DNA of 64,000 nucleotides, from NCBI RefSeq assembly GCF_901000735.1, contig NC_081547.1, positions 27,267,382-27,331,381 on the forward strand, in the 5' to 3' direction. The position numbers were made by a program, and so were the translations under genes. The DNA comes from Corylus avellana. Lineage: Eukaryota > Streptophyta > Magnoliopsida > Fagales > Betulaceae. Positions 24,191 through 36,062 of the stretch are shown here, piece after piece; position 1 is the stretch's first letter; each line of letters opens with the position of its first letter. The notes beneath the pieces were generated by a model. The model searched no databases. It was not told the DNA's origin and saw nothing but the letters and a program-made list of their open reading frames with translations.

Positions 24191-24294
24191 TAGAGGGCCA
24201 GCTTTTGTCTACCAAAAAAATTGTCCTTTTCTATATGTGTCTGTAGAGGCCTGTCCAGATCTGATTGTGGTCCAACCTTTGGACTGGAATATAA

Positions 24295-24662
24295 GAATAG
24301 TGATTTACTGAAACTGGCGTGCATTAACAGTGTGGATAACGGTGTTATAATATTATAAAATATTATTAAAATAATATTTAAACAGTAAAAAAAATAAAAT
24401 AAAATAATATTATAATAACGGCGTGCATGAACAGTATGCACGCCGGTGTTATAATATTATAAATATTATTAAAATAATATTTAAACAATAAATAAAATAA
24501 AATAAAATAATATTATAACACTGGCGTGCATGAACAATATGCATGCTTATGTTATAATATTATAAAATATTATTAAAATAATATTTAAACAATAAAAAAA
24601 TAATATTATAATACCGGCGTGCACAATGTTCATGCACGCCGGTATCCATTAAATCACTACTC
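24295..24662. mobile_element. MITE inserted at the TATA box of gene D
   Basis: 368-bp element of the same family as 23229-23418 (ends GAATAGTGATTTA and TAAATCACTACTC). The flanks are GGAATATAA at 24286-24294 and 24663-24671. The interior holds three tandem copies of a unit containing TATTATTAAAATAATATTTA and GGCGTGCATGAACA. Gene B has one uninterrupted TAATATAAATATGG at the matching place, so the insertion followed the B/D duplication and split the promoter just upstream of the TATA box. Confidence 0.9.
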
Positions 24663-24666
24663 GGAA

Positions 24667-24674
24667 TATAAATA
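24667..24674 (+). promoter_or_regulatory. TATA box of CASPL gene D, adjacent to a MITE
   Basis: TATAAATA lies 43 bp before the ATG at 24717. It overlaps the right target-site duplication of the MITE ending at 24662; the left duplication at 24286-24294 keeps a partial second TATAA. Confidence 0.6.
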
Positions 24675-24716
24675 TGGCTGCATACATGTTTTAGGGTTTA
24701 TAACAAGTTGGAGATT

Positions 24717-26679
24717 ATGGCGTTTCGGGATTCGCCTTCTAAGGTCATTCTTTCCCTGAGGGGGCTTTCTGTACTTTTCCTAATAGCATCAACCATACTC
24801 CTTATTATGGATAAGTCGTCCGGTTCTAACAAAAAAGGCAACTACCGCATCCGCTATAAGGATTTCTCTAGCTACAAGTAAGTAGTTCTTTCGTTACTCA
24901 AGAGTAAGGCTCACAATTTTTGACATACAAATCTAATATAAGGATTAGAGTTAAAGAGTCTAAACTGTTTAATTAAATTGATCGGGTTAGGATTGACTTA
25001 TATAATCTTATACTTATACATCAATACGATCTGAACTCGACACGTGACATATAATGGCCGAATTTTTTTTACATAATTTGTAAACTCAACACAAATCCAA
25101 TACAAAATTACAGGGTTATGGTTGATGGATTTAATCTGTTTAATTAAATGAATTGGATTAAGGTTGACCTATATAGTTTTATACCCATATCTTGACACGC
25201 GAACATGAATTGCCACTCTCTTACTCATTGATAGGCGTTTTCTTATATTTGTTTATTTTTCAATGATTTTTAATTTTATTTAGTATTCACACACACATGT
25301 TTCATGTATAATTACCCACTGATATCTTTCTCTTCGTCGAGGGAGACCCTTGTAAGTTGTAATATTGGTAATACTATATCTTTCTTTTTCTTTATTTTCT
25401 CTTTGTTTTACTATTTAATTCACGTTAAACTTTTATAAACTGCAGATACATGGTTGGTACTGGTGTCATTGGCATTGCATATAACTTCTTGCAAATAATT
25501 TCATTTGCAATCTTCCGGATGTTGATGAACAACGATAGCGACGTATACCGCCTAATTGAATTTTATGGTGACAAGGTACAACCATCCCATTACTTTAGTT
25601 GATCTAAATTATCCTTATCCTGGCACGAATTTGATCTATATTCCATACTTTGAAGCTCATTTTGTGCTTAATACCTAATTATATTTTCAACTAAATACTT
25701 ATTTTATTCTCTAAAAAATGCATGAAGTTTTAATTTAGTCCTTTTTTTTTTGGGGTTCTAATTTGGTCCTTGAAACTTAAAAAAAAATTGTATCAAATAT
25801 TCAACATTTAAAAAGTAGCCGTTTAGATCCTTTTGTCAATTAAGTTTTAAACTTAAGGCATATATATGCATTGTTATATATATGCACGATTTTCAGAGGA
25901 ACATGAGGCCATTATTTTGTGACCTAAGAGAGACCTATTTCACCCTTATATATACTTTCAATTCCTTACCTCTTTTAGAGTTTCTTTAAACCACTCAAAT
26001 TCTAAAATAGAAACCTTCAAGCCACCGAAAGTTACAGGTTGTAAAGGAGATTGAATAGAAGATTGGCCACAATTCTGGAGCTACTGTGGTAGATGAAAAA
26101 CATGTCATTTGTTTTGTATAAATCAGATTTTTACTTCAACAGTTTTGTAAGTATAAACTGATTGTATGTTTAATCTTCCATGGTGAATTATTTTTCTAGG
26201 TTTGGCTGTCGACCCTAAGTGATATTATTTTTGAAAAGTTCTTCAAAAAGTTTTTACTTCGTAACAAAGATAGTTGTTTAATGATATTTTTACTGTTTTA
26301 TTTAAATAAAACACCTATTTATATATTGTCATTTGTGATAAAAATTATTATGTCCAAAATAACCTTTTGGGTTCCATGTTAATTGCAGAGTTTGACCTTA
26401 TAATTGGTTTTGCAGGCTGTATCATACATTTTAGCCACAGGGGCAGCTGCAGGATTTGGCGCTACCATAGATTTGAAGAAAGTACTTCAAAATGCTGATG
26501 TACCACTTGACTTGAGCGGATTTTTCAATATTGGATATGCATCAACTCTCCTTCTCTTCCTCGCATTCTTGTGCACTGCAATCTTGTCTATTTTGTCTTC
26601 CTATGCACTCCCAAAGAAAGAAAGTTTAGCTGTTAATAAAGGACCAGCAAATGCTTCTTTTTCAATATTGGGTGCCTAA
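24717..26679 (+). CDS. CASP-like protein, CASPL4D type (gene D)
   Basis: Exons are 24717-24877, 25446-25575 and 26416-26679, with GT-AG introns of 568 and 840 bp in phases 2 and 0. The product is 184 aa. Span 1 keeps the conserved Arg (SLRGLSVLFLIAS). The first outer loop is longer and more basic than in B (KSSGSNKKGNYRIRYKDF). Span 2 and the following loop are the same as in B. YGDK with the conserved Asp opens span 3 with SYILATGAAAGFGATIDLK. Span 4 ends SILSSYALPKKE. A 4-base duplication-like change (AAAGAAAG) near 26617 shifts past the usual KKV stop and adds a new tail that ends SILGA. It is the partner of gene B in the two-gene block duplication. Its promoter carries a MITE, so expression may differ from B (inference). 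Confidence 0.87.
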
Positions 26680-26719
26680 AATGTATGATTGATCACAAGT
26701 CGCCGGTTAACTAATTAAA

Positions 26720-27129
26720 GGGAAAACTTTACTTACTCTTTTGAATTGTCACCCATTTTGCAATGTTTCCCTAAAGTTCAAAACCTCTCGATTTATCGTA
26801 TCAAACTTTTAATTTTTTTCAGTGTCCACCATCCGCCCGTCTTTTTTCTTCTTTTTTTTTTTTTGAAACTTTTTGCAAAGATTGAGGCATGGGTACTTTT
26901 GCAAATACTATTAAATTCGAACCAATACCTTAATCTTTTCAATTTTTTTTTTTTTTTTTTTGTTTTTTTCTTCCCTAAAACAAATGGGGGTATTTTGAGA
27001 GTTTTAACACCCCTCAATTAGGAGTTAATGGAAAGTACTAACGGATGAATCACATTGAAAACAATTGAAAGATGGATACACTAAATTGAGGGAAATTGAA
27101 CTTTAATTAGAGTTAAGTGAAATTTTTCC
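26720..27129. mobile_element. MULE-type MITE, intact copy behind gene D
   Basis: About 410 bp with ends GGGAAAACTTTACTTACTC and the complementary GAGTTAAGTGAAATTTTTCC. The flanks are CTAATTAAA (26711-26719) and TTAATTAAA (27130-27138). It is the uninterrupted version of 16743-19934. An open frame across it is a poly-T artefact. Confidence 0.8.
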
Positions 27130-27138
27130 TTAATTAAA

Positions 27139-28619
27139 TTATAAGATTGTTTACTTATTAACTTTATTAATTATGAACTGTAATATGAGCTTGTAAAATG
27201 GTTTGTAGTAAAAGTCATAGTATCCATTGCAATATTCTTTTAATTTTTTTTTTTTTTTGGTTTGTCTTGATTCTAGGGCTTAATTATTAGGTACTTTACC
27301 ATAAGTGAACATGGCTTAGATAAAAGATGCTAATATTTGATAAAAAAAAATAAAAAATAAATTAAATATCTTTATGCATACAATTTCTATGCTTTTTTCC
27401 TTTTTCTGTTATACATGTGCCCCACAATTTTTCGGTCAATGACTCGGTACTTACATTAAGTCGCCATAACAAAGTAAACCCTCCATTTATACAGGGCACT
27501 TGAGAGGCTCATTGACTACTGGTTGCCGACGAGGCTATAGTCAATGGTGGCGCAGCTTCTCATTGAAGAAAACACATAATGAAATGAAAAATAAAGAAAA
27601 TAAAGATAATAATTTAAATTTTAAATTTAATTATTGTTAATATAGTGATAAAAAAGGTAGAAGGTTAATTAGAGCATGAGTGATCACTATTTGATGATGA
27701 CAGCGAACCATCTCCAATACTTAAGCCAGTCAATAGGTAGAGAAAGGGCAAGTGATCAAAAATAGGTAAAGGGTTTGATTAAAGGAAGTTCATTTTCCAT
27801 ATCAATTACTATCTCATTAGAATTACACATCATCATTTTTCCATTAGTCAAATTGATAAAAGACTATTACGAGCTTTTAAATGTTTTAAGAACTTTATTA
27901 TAACTCTCTAATGTTAATTAGAGATCAAATTAAATTCATGGACTTTCAAGAACTAAAATAAGTGTTTGTCTTTCTTTTTTCTTTTTTAATTTTTTTAATT
28001 TTTATTTTTTTAAAAAAGAAAATTAAAGAATGGTGTTATATATTTCAACTTTCAAAGAAATTACTAGAATATTTTTTTGTCAAGTTGCTCTCATAATAAT
28101 TATGACTTGACTTACATATCACCAAGCGTTGCCCCCTAAGCACGAATGGCTTAGACTAATTATAGGCAAGTAGGAATGAAATTGAATGAATTATTTTATA
28201 GTTTAAATTTAGTTTAATTACATTTAATGGGTATATAATGTCATATAAAAAACATTCTACTTGTTAGCTGTTTCAGTTAACGAAAAATTGTAGCAGTAGG
28301 ATCGGAGGCCAGATGATTAAAATGTGCTATTAGATTAGACACTTTAAGGATGACATTGCAAAAGTCAAGGCAATTCAAAAGATTAAGCCAAGTTTTCAAA
28401 AAAAAAAAAAAAAAAAAGGATCATTAAGACACGTTCGCGTAAGACTAATTTCGGGGTCAATGGTTTTTGAGTCAATGATCTCGGCACGTACGTTAAGCTA
28501 GCTGCCATAACAAAGTAAACCCTCCATGTGGAAGCACATAATTGGAGCTTGTTGACCTTGGGATGCTGCTTGGTAATGAGGCTGATCCAAGTCAATGGTG
28601 GCCGAGCCTCTCACTTGGT
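27139..28619. other. Spacer between genes D and E
   Basis: 27139-28066 copies the flank of gene B, and the shared part ends at AAATTACTAGA. The rest up to 28619 is the upstream region of gene E, with one part (28455-28620) resembling the 20220-20350 and 27430-27560 segments (TCAATGACTCGG, GCCATAACAAAGTAAACCCT). No additional gene is seen. Confidence 0.55.
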
Positions 28620-28627
28620 TATAAATT
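28620..28627 (+). promoter_or_regulatory. TATA box of CASPL gene E
   Basis: TATAAATT lies 66 bp before the ATG at 28693. No other copy of this promoter occurs in the window. Confidence 0.5.
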
Positions 28628-28692
28628 GAGAGCATGCAATTCTGCCAATCCACAGCATAAGGCATTGCAGTTTTAGTGTATTTTGGTCGACA

Positions 28693-29489
28693 ATGGCATC
28701 CCCAGCTGCTTCTCGGGTTGCCATTTTCATATTGAGAGTCCTTACTTTTATTCTCCTATTGATATCTCTCATTGTCCTCACCACCAGTGCAACAACAGGA
28801 GAAGTTGGCATTGATCAAACGATCAGAATACACTTCAACGATATCAATGCCTACAGGTGATCAGAATACTCATGCTCATGGAGTTTTTTTTTTTCTTTCT
28901 CTTTCTCTTTCTCTTTCCATACGATTATAATATTATGATAATTAACAAAGACCCTTTTGTTCTCTCTTTCTCTTTATAATTGCAGGTATATGCTTGCTGC
29001 GATTGTCATCGGATTCGCATACAGCCTCTTGCAACTTGCATTCTCAACTTGTCATCTTATTTCGGGAAATCGCTTAATAAGTGGGGATGGAGGCATTCTG
29101 GTTGACTTCTACTCTGAAAAGGTATATATAATAATTATAAAATATACTCTCTCTTTTGTAGGTAAGTGATGATAGTTTCAACATTTTCTTTTCTTTTGGA
29201 TAAAAAAAGAAATCAGTGTAAATTTTGAATGAAAAGATGAGAAGATAGAGGCTGACCCGAAATGTTGTGTTATATATATATATAGGTTATATCGTACCTA
29301 TTAGCCACAGGTGCTGCTGCAGGATTTGGAGTTACAAAAGATATGAAGGATTACTTTGAAGCAAATAACTGGTTTTTTGGGACGTTTTACGAAAAGGTGT
29401 ATGCATCAGCTAGCATGCTTTTCCTCGCCTTCGTGTGCTCAGCTGTCTTATCAGTTCTCTATTCCTATCAACTTCCAAAGAAAGTTTGA
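28693..29489 (+). CDS. CASP-like protein, CASPL4D type (gene E)
   Basis: Exons are 28693-28856, 28986-29121 and 29286-29489, with short GT-AG introns of 129 and 164 bp and the same phases (2, 0) as the other members. The product is 167 aa. This is the member closest in wording to the CASPL4D1/4D2 consensus I know. N-terminus MASPAASRVAIF, span 1 with the conserved Arg (ILRVLTFILLLISLIVL), FNDINAYRYMLAAIVIGFAY leading into span 2, a SGDGG loop (GNRLISGDGGILVDFYSEK), then VISYLLATGAAAGFGVTKDMK for span 3 and SVLYSYQLPKKV at the end. The residue before span 3 is Glu (SEK) rather than the Asp (GDK) found in A, B and D. It is diverged in sequence from A-D, so it is the older branch of the cluster. 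A (TC)n run follows at about 29537-29567 in the 3' region. Confidence 0.9.
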
Positions 29490-29535
29490 TTGTTGAGGCA
29501 AGGAAAATCTACCCCTGCGCCTCGTTGTTTGATTA

Positions 29536-29569
<34 letters not shown>

Positions 29570-30293
29570 AGTTTTAAAGTATGCATATTTATATTCTCCT
29601 TCAGTGGGCATCGATGTAGCTCTACTAGAGCAAACTCCCACTGATCACAAATAATAAATTACTAATTGAAATGTGTACTTCTCTCTTGGATGTGAAATTT
29701 CGAGTTGTTATCTGTTGATTAATTAACTATACATGCATGTTGTCATGCAAGTTGGCAAGTTGCACGTTTTGTTTTCATCGAGAATTAAGCTAATCACTAG
29801 CTCCCCTGCCTTCTACTACCTTCACGTCCCTTTTTTTTTGGCTTCAAATCCCACCAATTTGCTGTTCGAAATTACTAGTAAATGTGAGATGTCACTTATG
29901 AGGTCTATTTGTCTAAACATGCGGGTAAGTTGTTCAAGACCTAAAAAATCTTTCAAATTTACTATTTAAATTGCTAACAATCAAACATCAAATTGGCATC
30001 GGGCATAACCATTAAACACAGTAGGGTCACTGGCTCAGAATGTTCTTTACTTGGGCTTGACATAAATAAGAAATGATTAAAATGTTCATCGGGATGTAAG
30101 ATTGATAAGGAAATTCTAAATACTCACATGACAATTACAGTGCTACATATTTTATGCCTCTTTTAGACAAAGCGGCACTTAATTTAACAAATTAAGAACA
30201 ACTGCGAACAAATAATAATATATGTAAAGTGTAAATCTCTCCTCAATTAAAAACGCATAACACAAACTTTCCATCCCGTCATTAAATAAATCA
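29490..30293. other. Boundary between the CASPL and Hsp70 clusters
   Basis: No gene is seen. From about 29850 the sequence matches the 3' flank of Hsp70-1 (32318-32630, for example ATTTG[C/T]TGTT[C/T]GAAATTAC), so the Hsp70 modules start here, read on the minus strand. Confidence 0.55.
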
Positions 30294-31631
30294 TCATGAA
30301 GTGAACGCGTCAACAAAACTATAAACCGCGGAAATTGGATCCCCACTACTGATGACTGAAATAATGAGATTGATATTCATTTAATCATTACTTTAATACC
30401 CCTTACGCGTAGGCTCAAACTAATGAAATATTTAATTTTAATGGGGTTATTTGACGGAATTAAGGTTCGATCCTAAGACCTTTAGCTTTAATACCATGTT
30501 AAATTATCAGTTGTCTCATAAATTTAAGCTGATAAGAAGATGTAAATTTAATCACTTAATTATTATTTTAACAATGTGCATATCCTGGTTTGAGTTTGTT
30601 TTGTTGTGTTGTGAGGTGGGTGTTGGGGATTATAATTTTGTGTCTGAAACTGAAGAGAAGATGGATCCCTTAGAGTTTTTAGTTTGTAGAGGATCTTCTG
30701 TTGGCATTTGAATTGGTGGATGGAATTTTTTTGTTGCTGGCCGAAATTAGAGAAGTTCAAACAAAACAGAGATGAGAAAGAACTGAGAAACAGAGGAAAA
30801 AAAAAAGGGAGAGAAGAGAGGGAAGAAAAGGAAAGAAGAAGAAGAGGAAGAGAAAAAGAAAGAAAATGGGAAGAAGAAAAGAAAGAAATGGAGAGGTGTA
30901 GAGAACCGAGAGGAAAAGTAATAAAAAGGTGACTTCAAATATGTCGTAAAAGTTGGAGATGCGGTGTACCATATGGTGGTTGTCTTCAAAGAAAAACTTA
31001 TACCCAGTACAGGTACGATAATGATTTTATATAGAATTTATGGTGGACATGTGGAATAATGATTTGATATCAGGGGAATTATAAGGAGGTATCTGTATTT
31101 TTCCCCATTGGGATGCTCTATATATATATATATTGGGCTATTTTTCTCTTTCAACAAACATTTGCTACATAGTATCTTGAAAGTTTTTTTTATTCTTTTT
31201 TTCTCTCATTTCTCTTTCCCTCTTTCTCTCTTTTTCCATCATTTTCCCTCATAGTAGTAAGATAAAAAAACAAGAAAAACAACATTGAGAGTTGAATGTT
31301 TAGAGATTATAGTAAAAAAATTATAATTAAAATACCAATTAAAAATTAATAGTTTTGCATATACTGATGACTCATAATACAAGGAGGGCGAATTAGAGTG
31401 TTTTCCAAAAAAGAAAAGAGAATGGGAGATTACCAAAAACAGAGTTAGCCGAGTTCCTGGCGACCTGGTTCTTGGGGTGATCAAACGCTCATTGCGAGTG
31501 AAGGCAACATGAGACGGAGTCGTCCTGTTGCCCTGATCGTTCACTATGATCTCTACTCGACCATCCTTCCATGGTGCCGTCGTCCCCGGATCAATTCCTA
31601 TTGCTGGGCACTCTCCTAATTCTCCGGCCTT
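30294..31631 (-). pseudogene. Hsp70 pseudogene psi-1 (exon 1 plus tail only)
   Basis: Exon 1 remains at 31434-31631, but its start codon is AAG instead of ATG and about 17 bases are missing where SCVAV of the phosphate-binding loop should be. [19 protein letters not shown] is still legible, and the donor site is kept at 31433. The last piece of exon 2 is at 30294 to about 30430, reading ...SLIISVISSGDPISAV...DAFTS, which matches the hydrophobic tail of Hsp70-2. All of the nucleotide-binding and substrate-binding parts are gone. They are replaced by non-coding DNA with a purine-rich tract at about 30770-30920. Confidence 0.85.
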
Positions 31632-33535
31632 TCTAAATGAAGTAGACGAATGAAGACTCTGAGTCTTTTGTGCTCTTTATTGTGGTGTTATAAAATATTC
31701 ATTCATCAAAGAAAGAAGGAAGACTTTTGAGTCAACGGCACCGATTCACCGAACGATTCAAGATGCATGGTCCTGAGCGAATCAGACGATGGCGAATCAA
31801 TTCGCACCCTCTTCCCCATCGATGACCCGCCCGAGAAAAGTCCTAAACTCCAGCTCACAGACGTCCACCTCAACTCAGGTGGTACAAATTCTCTCATCCC
31901 CACAACCACAACTCCTATCACCGGCCACATGTGAGGGTTATTTATTTATTTTATATTTTATATTTTATTTTATTTTAAGTGGGGGAAGGAAAAAAAGAAA
32001 ATTGCAAGAAATTAAAAAATAAAGACGACAGAGCCTTTAGAAGAACAGTCAAGAATAAATCAAATGAATGATCCGACTTATCAAGCGAATATAAAAGGCC
32101 AATAAAGGCTATAATAAATGACAAGATTCCCTAAACGGAACAAAATCCATTAGGGTTACCATCACGATCATCCGTGGTTGGTAGAAGACCATGTGAGGGG
32201 GTCTTTATTTGTCTTTCATGGGTTGTTTCCCAAAAAAAAAAACTCTTATACTATTTATCTCAAATCCAACTCTAAAACATTCTTATTTTTTACATAACAT
32301 CAATCACTCTTGAATCCTAGCAATTTGTTGTTTGAAATTACTAGTAAATATGAGATATGAGTTATGAGGCCTACTTGTTGTAATAGGTGGGTAAATAACT
32401 CAAAACCTATAGGGATAGGTAAGCCCCATAAAAGCTCACTCAAATTGTCTATCCAAAATTGCTATCGATTCGAGCTACAAAATTACAAAAAAGCTTTATA
32501 TGCATGATTACGCAACCACCGCTGTAGAGCTCCTAGACTTTTCAATTGATGTTGGGATTGAATCCTGAAGGCCTAATTAAGTTGGCATCGAGCATAAACT
32601 TGTCTAATTGGGCTACCTTGACCTAATTAAATAGAAATGGTTAAAATATTGAAAGCGACCTAAGATTGATAAGGAAATTCTATGGGTTTGGCTTAGGTCT
32701 AGTTTTAAATTTGTAGTAATTTATTGTCTAAATTGCCATCACGTTTAATTACTAGCTAGCTAAATTGTTGCTAGCACTAGCAATATAGGTAGGTGCATGT
32801 GACAAAATGTCTTGATGATGCTAATAATCAATTTAACGTTATATAAATGTAAAATGTTTTTGTAATTTTAATAATATTTTGTATTTGAGATATTTGTTAA
32901 TATTTTTAATTTTAAAAAAGAGAAAATAAAAGAAAAACAAAAATGTAAACAAAACAATTGTGCTTCAAGACGGCAACTAGGTTAGCTACTTAGTATTTAA
33001 GGAACAACATTGAGGTGTTAAAATTTTAAAATTGTATTGGTGGAGAACCCCACATACGTGTTTCACCCAATAAATGCATAATTTTGGCCAAACTTTTCTG
33101 TTATTTTTTATTTTTTTTGAAGCAATAACATCCTATGTGATTCTTTTTTTATTTTGTATTTTTTTTTTAATAAAAAATGGTATTTTTCTTCATAAAAATG
33201 GTTTTTTTTTTTAAATATAAAAAATAATCATTATTATGAAGAAAAATATCATTTTTTTTTAAAATACCAAATAAAAAAAGACCACATAGGATGTTATTGC
33301 TTCATAATTTTTTATTTTATTTTTTTTAACTTTTAAAAAAAATGACCACATAAAAAAACAAAAAATTTAAGTAAAATTATGCAAAACAAAAATTATGCAT
33401 TTATCATTTCTCCTTTCATATATCTTCGGTGCATGCATAAACAAAATAAAAGTAGGAGGAAAAAGAGACAAATATCACACATTTTTCGAGAGGAGACTTT
33501 TAGTTTTACCAACGACAAAATGTCGACGCTAACAA
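31632..33535. other. 5' flank of psi-1 and 3' flank of Hsp70-1
   Basis: 31680-31930 resembles the Hsp70-1 upstream region (36140-36330), with a shared stretch GGTGTTATAAAA[A/T]ATTCATTCATC and an AAGGAAGACT block. On the minus strand this could hold the core promoter (TTTTATAACACC), but that is only suggestive. 32318-32650 matches 29850-30060. No gene is seen. Confidence 0.5.
33070..33402. mobile_element. Foldback MITE in the 3' flank of Hsp70-1
   Basis: An AT-rich palindrome. GAAGCAATAACATCCTATGT on the left (about 33118) is answered by ACATAGGATGTTATTGCTTC on the right (about 33285). The outer ATAAATGCATAATTTT pairs with AAAATTATGCATTTAT. It is similar in style to the 6722-7111 element. There is no coding capacity and the exact ends are uncertain. 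Confidence 0.65.
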
Positions 33536-36062
33536 TCACTTTTTTTTTGTAGTTTTTTTGTAGGGAATGAGGTTGAGACCCACTTTTGCCATGTAATTAA
33601 AAACCGAATTTCCGCTTGAGCTCCCTTTCCTTTGTTGTCCTACGTCTTCTTCTGGTGCCATATTCTGCAACATCATGTCATCATTTTGTCCATTCTTTTG
33701 AATGATGGGATTGCAGATTAACTTCAGTTGAGTCAGTTTCTCCTCAAACTCATGTACCTCCGCGAGCTGGATGCCATCTAACCAATGAATTGCCTGGCCA
33801 ATAGCTGCCTCAATCGTCTCCTTACTAGTAGTGTCAAGTTTGTCACCAATTTTCTTATCATTGATAATGTTCCTCATTTTGAATGTATACTTCTCCAAAG
33901 CCTCCTTAGCCGTAACCCCCTTCTTGTGCTCATCATCTTCAACCTTGTATTTCTCTGCATCCTCCACTATCCTATCGATCTCTTCCTTGGGCAGCCTCGC
34001 CTTGTCATTGGTGATGGTGATCTCGCAACTCGTGCCAGTAATCTGCTCTACAGCAGATACATTCAAAATACCATTGGCATCTATCTCAAAGCATACTTTA
34101 ATATCAGCGACACCCTCGGGTGCTGGAGGAATGGAGGAAAGTATAAATTCTCCCAACTGATGGTTATCCACAGTTCTTGCTCTCTCACCCTCAAAAACAG
34201 GGAACAAAATAGAAGTTTGGTCGTCAAACCTGGTGGTATAGTACCGCTCCATCTTGGTGGGAATGTCAGTATTTCTTGGAATCACAACTGACATCTCACC
34301 TTCACCGACCTCCACCCCAAGGGACAGAGGGGTGACATCCAAGACTACAATGTTTTCAACTTTCTCATTGCCCATACTAGCCAATTTTGCAGCTTGAATA
34401 GCGGCTCCATAAGCCACAGCTTCATCTGGGTTGATGTTCTTGTTAAGCTGCTTTCCATCAAAGAAGTCCTGCAACAGTTGTTGCAGATCAGGAATTCTAG
34501 AAGAACCACCAATAAGAACAATATCATCGATTCCACTCTTGTCCATCTTAGCATCAGTTAAACACTTGTCCACAAGCTCAATAGACTTTTTGAACAAGTC
34601 CATATTAAGTTCGGCAAATCTGGCGCGAGTAATACTTAAGTAGAAATCAATACCCTTATACAAAGAATCAACTTCAATGCTAGTCTCATTTGCTGAAGAA
34701 AGAATCATCTTTGCTCTTTCACAAGCAGTTCTCAACCTTCTTAGAGCTCTTACATTTCCACTAATGTCCTCATTTTGTTGCCTATTAAATATTTTAACGC
34801 AATGCTCTAACATTCTGTTGTCAAAGTCTTCACCTCCAAGGTGAGTGTCTCCAGCAACGGCCTTCACTTTAAAAGTACCATTTTCAATGGTAAGTAGTGA
34901 GAGATCTACAGTACCACCGCCCAAATCAAAGATCAAGACATTTTTCTTGCCTATATCTATCTCATCAAGACCATAGGCAATGGCAGCGGCAGTTGATTCA
35001 TTGATTATTCGCATGACGTTGAGTCCTGCAATGTTTCCAGCATCCTTTGTGGCCTTACGTTGTGAGTCATTGAAGTTTGCTGGTACAGTGATTACAGCAT
35101 TCTTCACACTTGTGCCAAGATAGGCCTCGGCAATCTCACGCATTTTATTAAGGACCATAGATGAAATTTCCTCGGCAGAAAAATGCTTCTCTTCATCTTT
35201 ATAAGTGACCACAATTATAGGCTTGTCTTCAGGGCCTTCAATGACTTTGAATGGCCAAAGCTTGATATCGTTTTGAACTAATAAATCACTAAATCTCCTA
35301 CCAATTAAGCGCTTTGCATCTGCAAAATAAAGGAAAAATAATTTGATAAGACTAAAATAGAAGAAGTGATCACAAATCTCAATATTGATGAGCTTTTAAA
35401 TTGCCATTTATTTTATTTTTTTGTTTTTTTCCGTCTTGCATTCCTTCAAACCAGCATATAGTTTGTTCAATTAAAGTTTAGCTAGGGGCTGAAATCTTAG
35501 ACATATATGATTGAGACTATTGAGATGAATGATAAAAACCAGCAAATGCAAGATGCTATAACAACTTTCAGCCAAAAGCACCCATAGTAAGAAATTGTTA
35601 AAATAATAATTAAATTTACTTCTTTTTATATGCTTAAACTTTTGAAATAAGTGATATTTTAACATAAATCAACATATTCAGTGCTAAACTACCCCTAATT
35701 TTGCATATACTGATGACTCATGTTACAAGAACGGCCAATTAGAGAGTGTTTCCCAAAAAAAGAAAAAGAGAAGGAAAGAAAAGAAAAGAAGTGATGAAGA
35801 AGAAGAAGAAGAAGAAGAAGAAGAAGAAAGAGGGTGAGAGATTACCAAAGACAGAGTTATCGGGGTTCCTTGCGATCTGGTTCTTGGCTGCATCACCCAC
35901 CAAACGCTCTTTGCGAGTGAAGGCAACATGAGACGGCGTTGTCCTGTTGCCCAGATCGTTTACTATAATCTCTACTCGATCACGACGCCACACAGCCACG
36001 CATGAGTACGTTGTCCCCAGATCAATCCCAATCGCTGGCCACTTATCTCCTTGGCCGGCCAT
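33536..36062 (-). CDS. Cytosolic-type Hsp70 chaperone with altered C-terminus (Hsp70-1)
   Basis: ATP-driven chaperone of the Hsp70/Hsc70 family. Exon 1 is 36062-35846 and exon 2 is 35319-33536, with a 526-bp GT-AG intron at the position normal for plant Hsc70 (inside the Asp codon of DAKRLIG). The product is 666 aa. I start at MAGQGDKW, the usual MAG beginning; an in-frame upstream ATG at 36092 is less likely. Nucleotide-binding domain residues are about 3-385, with [27 protein letters not shown] and [17 protein letters not shown]. The linker is [13 protein letters not shown], then the substrate-binding domain and lid to about 611. Oddities: the relay motif VPAYFND reads VPANFND, and the near-invariant NEPTAA reads NESTAA (codon at 34994-34996). 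The end lacks EEVD and instead has one NGQND motif, [15 protein letters not shown] and a Lys-rich finish. The frame is open throughout, but the key changes leave its activity in doubt. Confidence 0.8.
35793..35829. repeat. (GAA)n microsatellite in the Hsp70-1 intron
   Basis: About eleven GAA units in the intron, 17 bases inside the donor side on the minus strand (CTT on the coding strand). An apparent open frame here is low complexity. Confidence 0.9.

Noticed and set aside
33785..34291. 168-codon plus-strand frame opposite Hsp70-1
   Set aside because: Antisense shadow of a conserved Hsp70 coding region; the same shadow appears opposite Hsp70-2 and psi-4.
34996..34996. Reading the NEP-to-NES change as the DnaK proline switch
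   Set aside because: By alignment the proline switch is the Pro of VPAYF, which is retained; the changed Pro is the one in NEPTAA.
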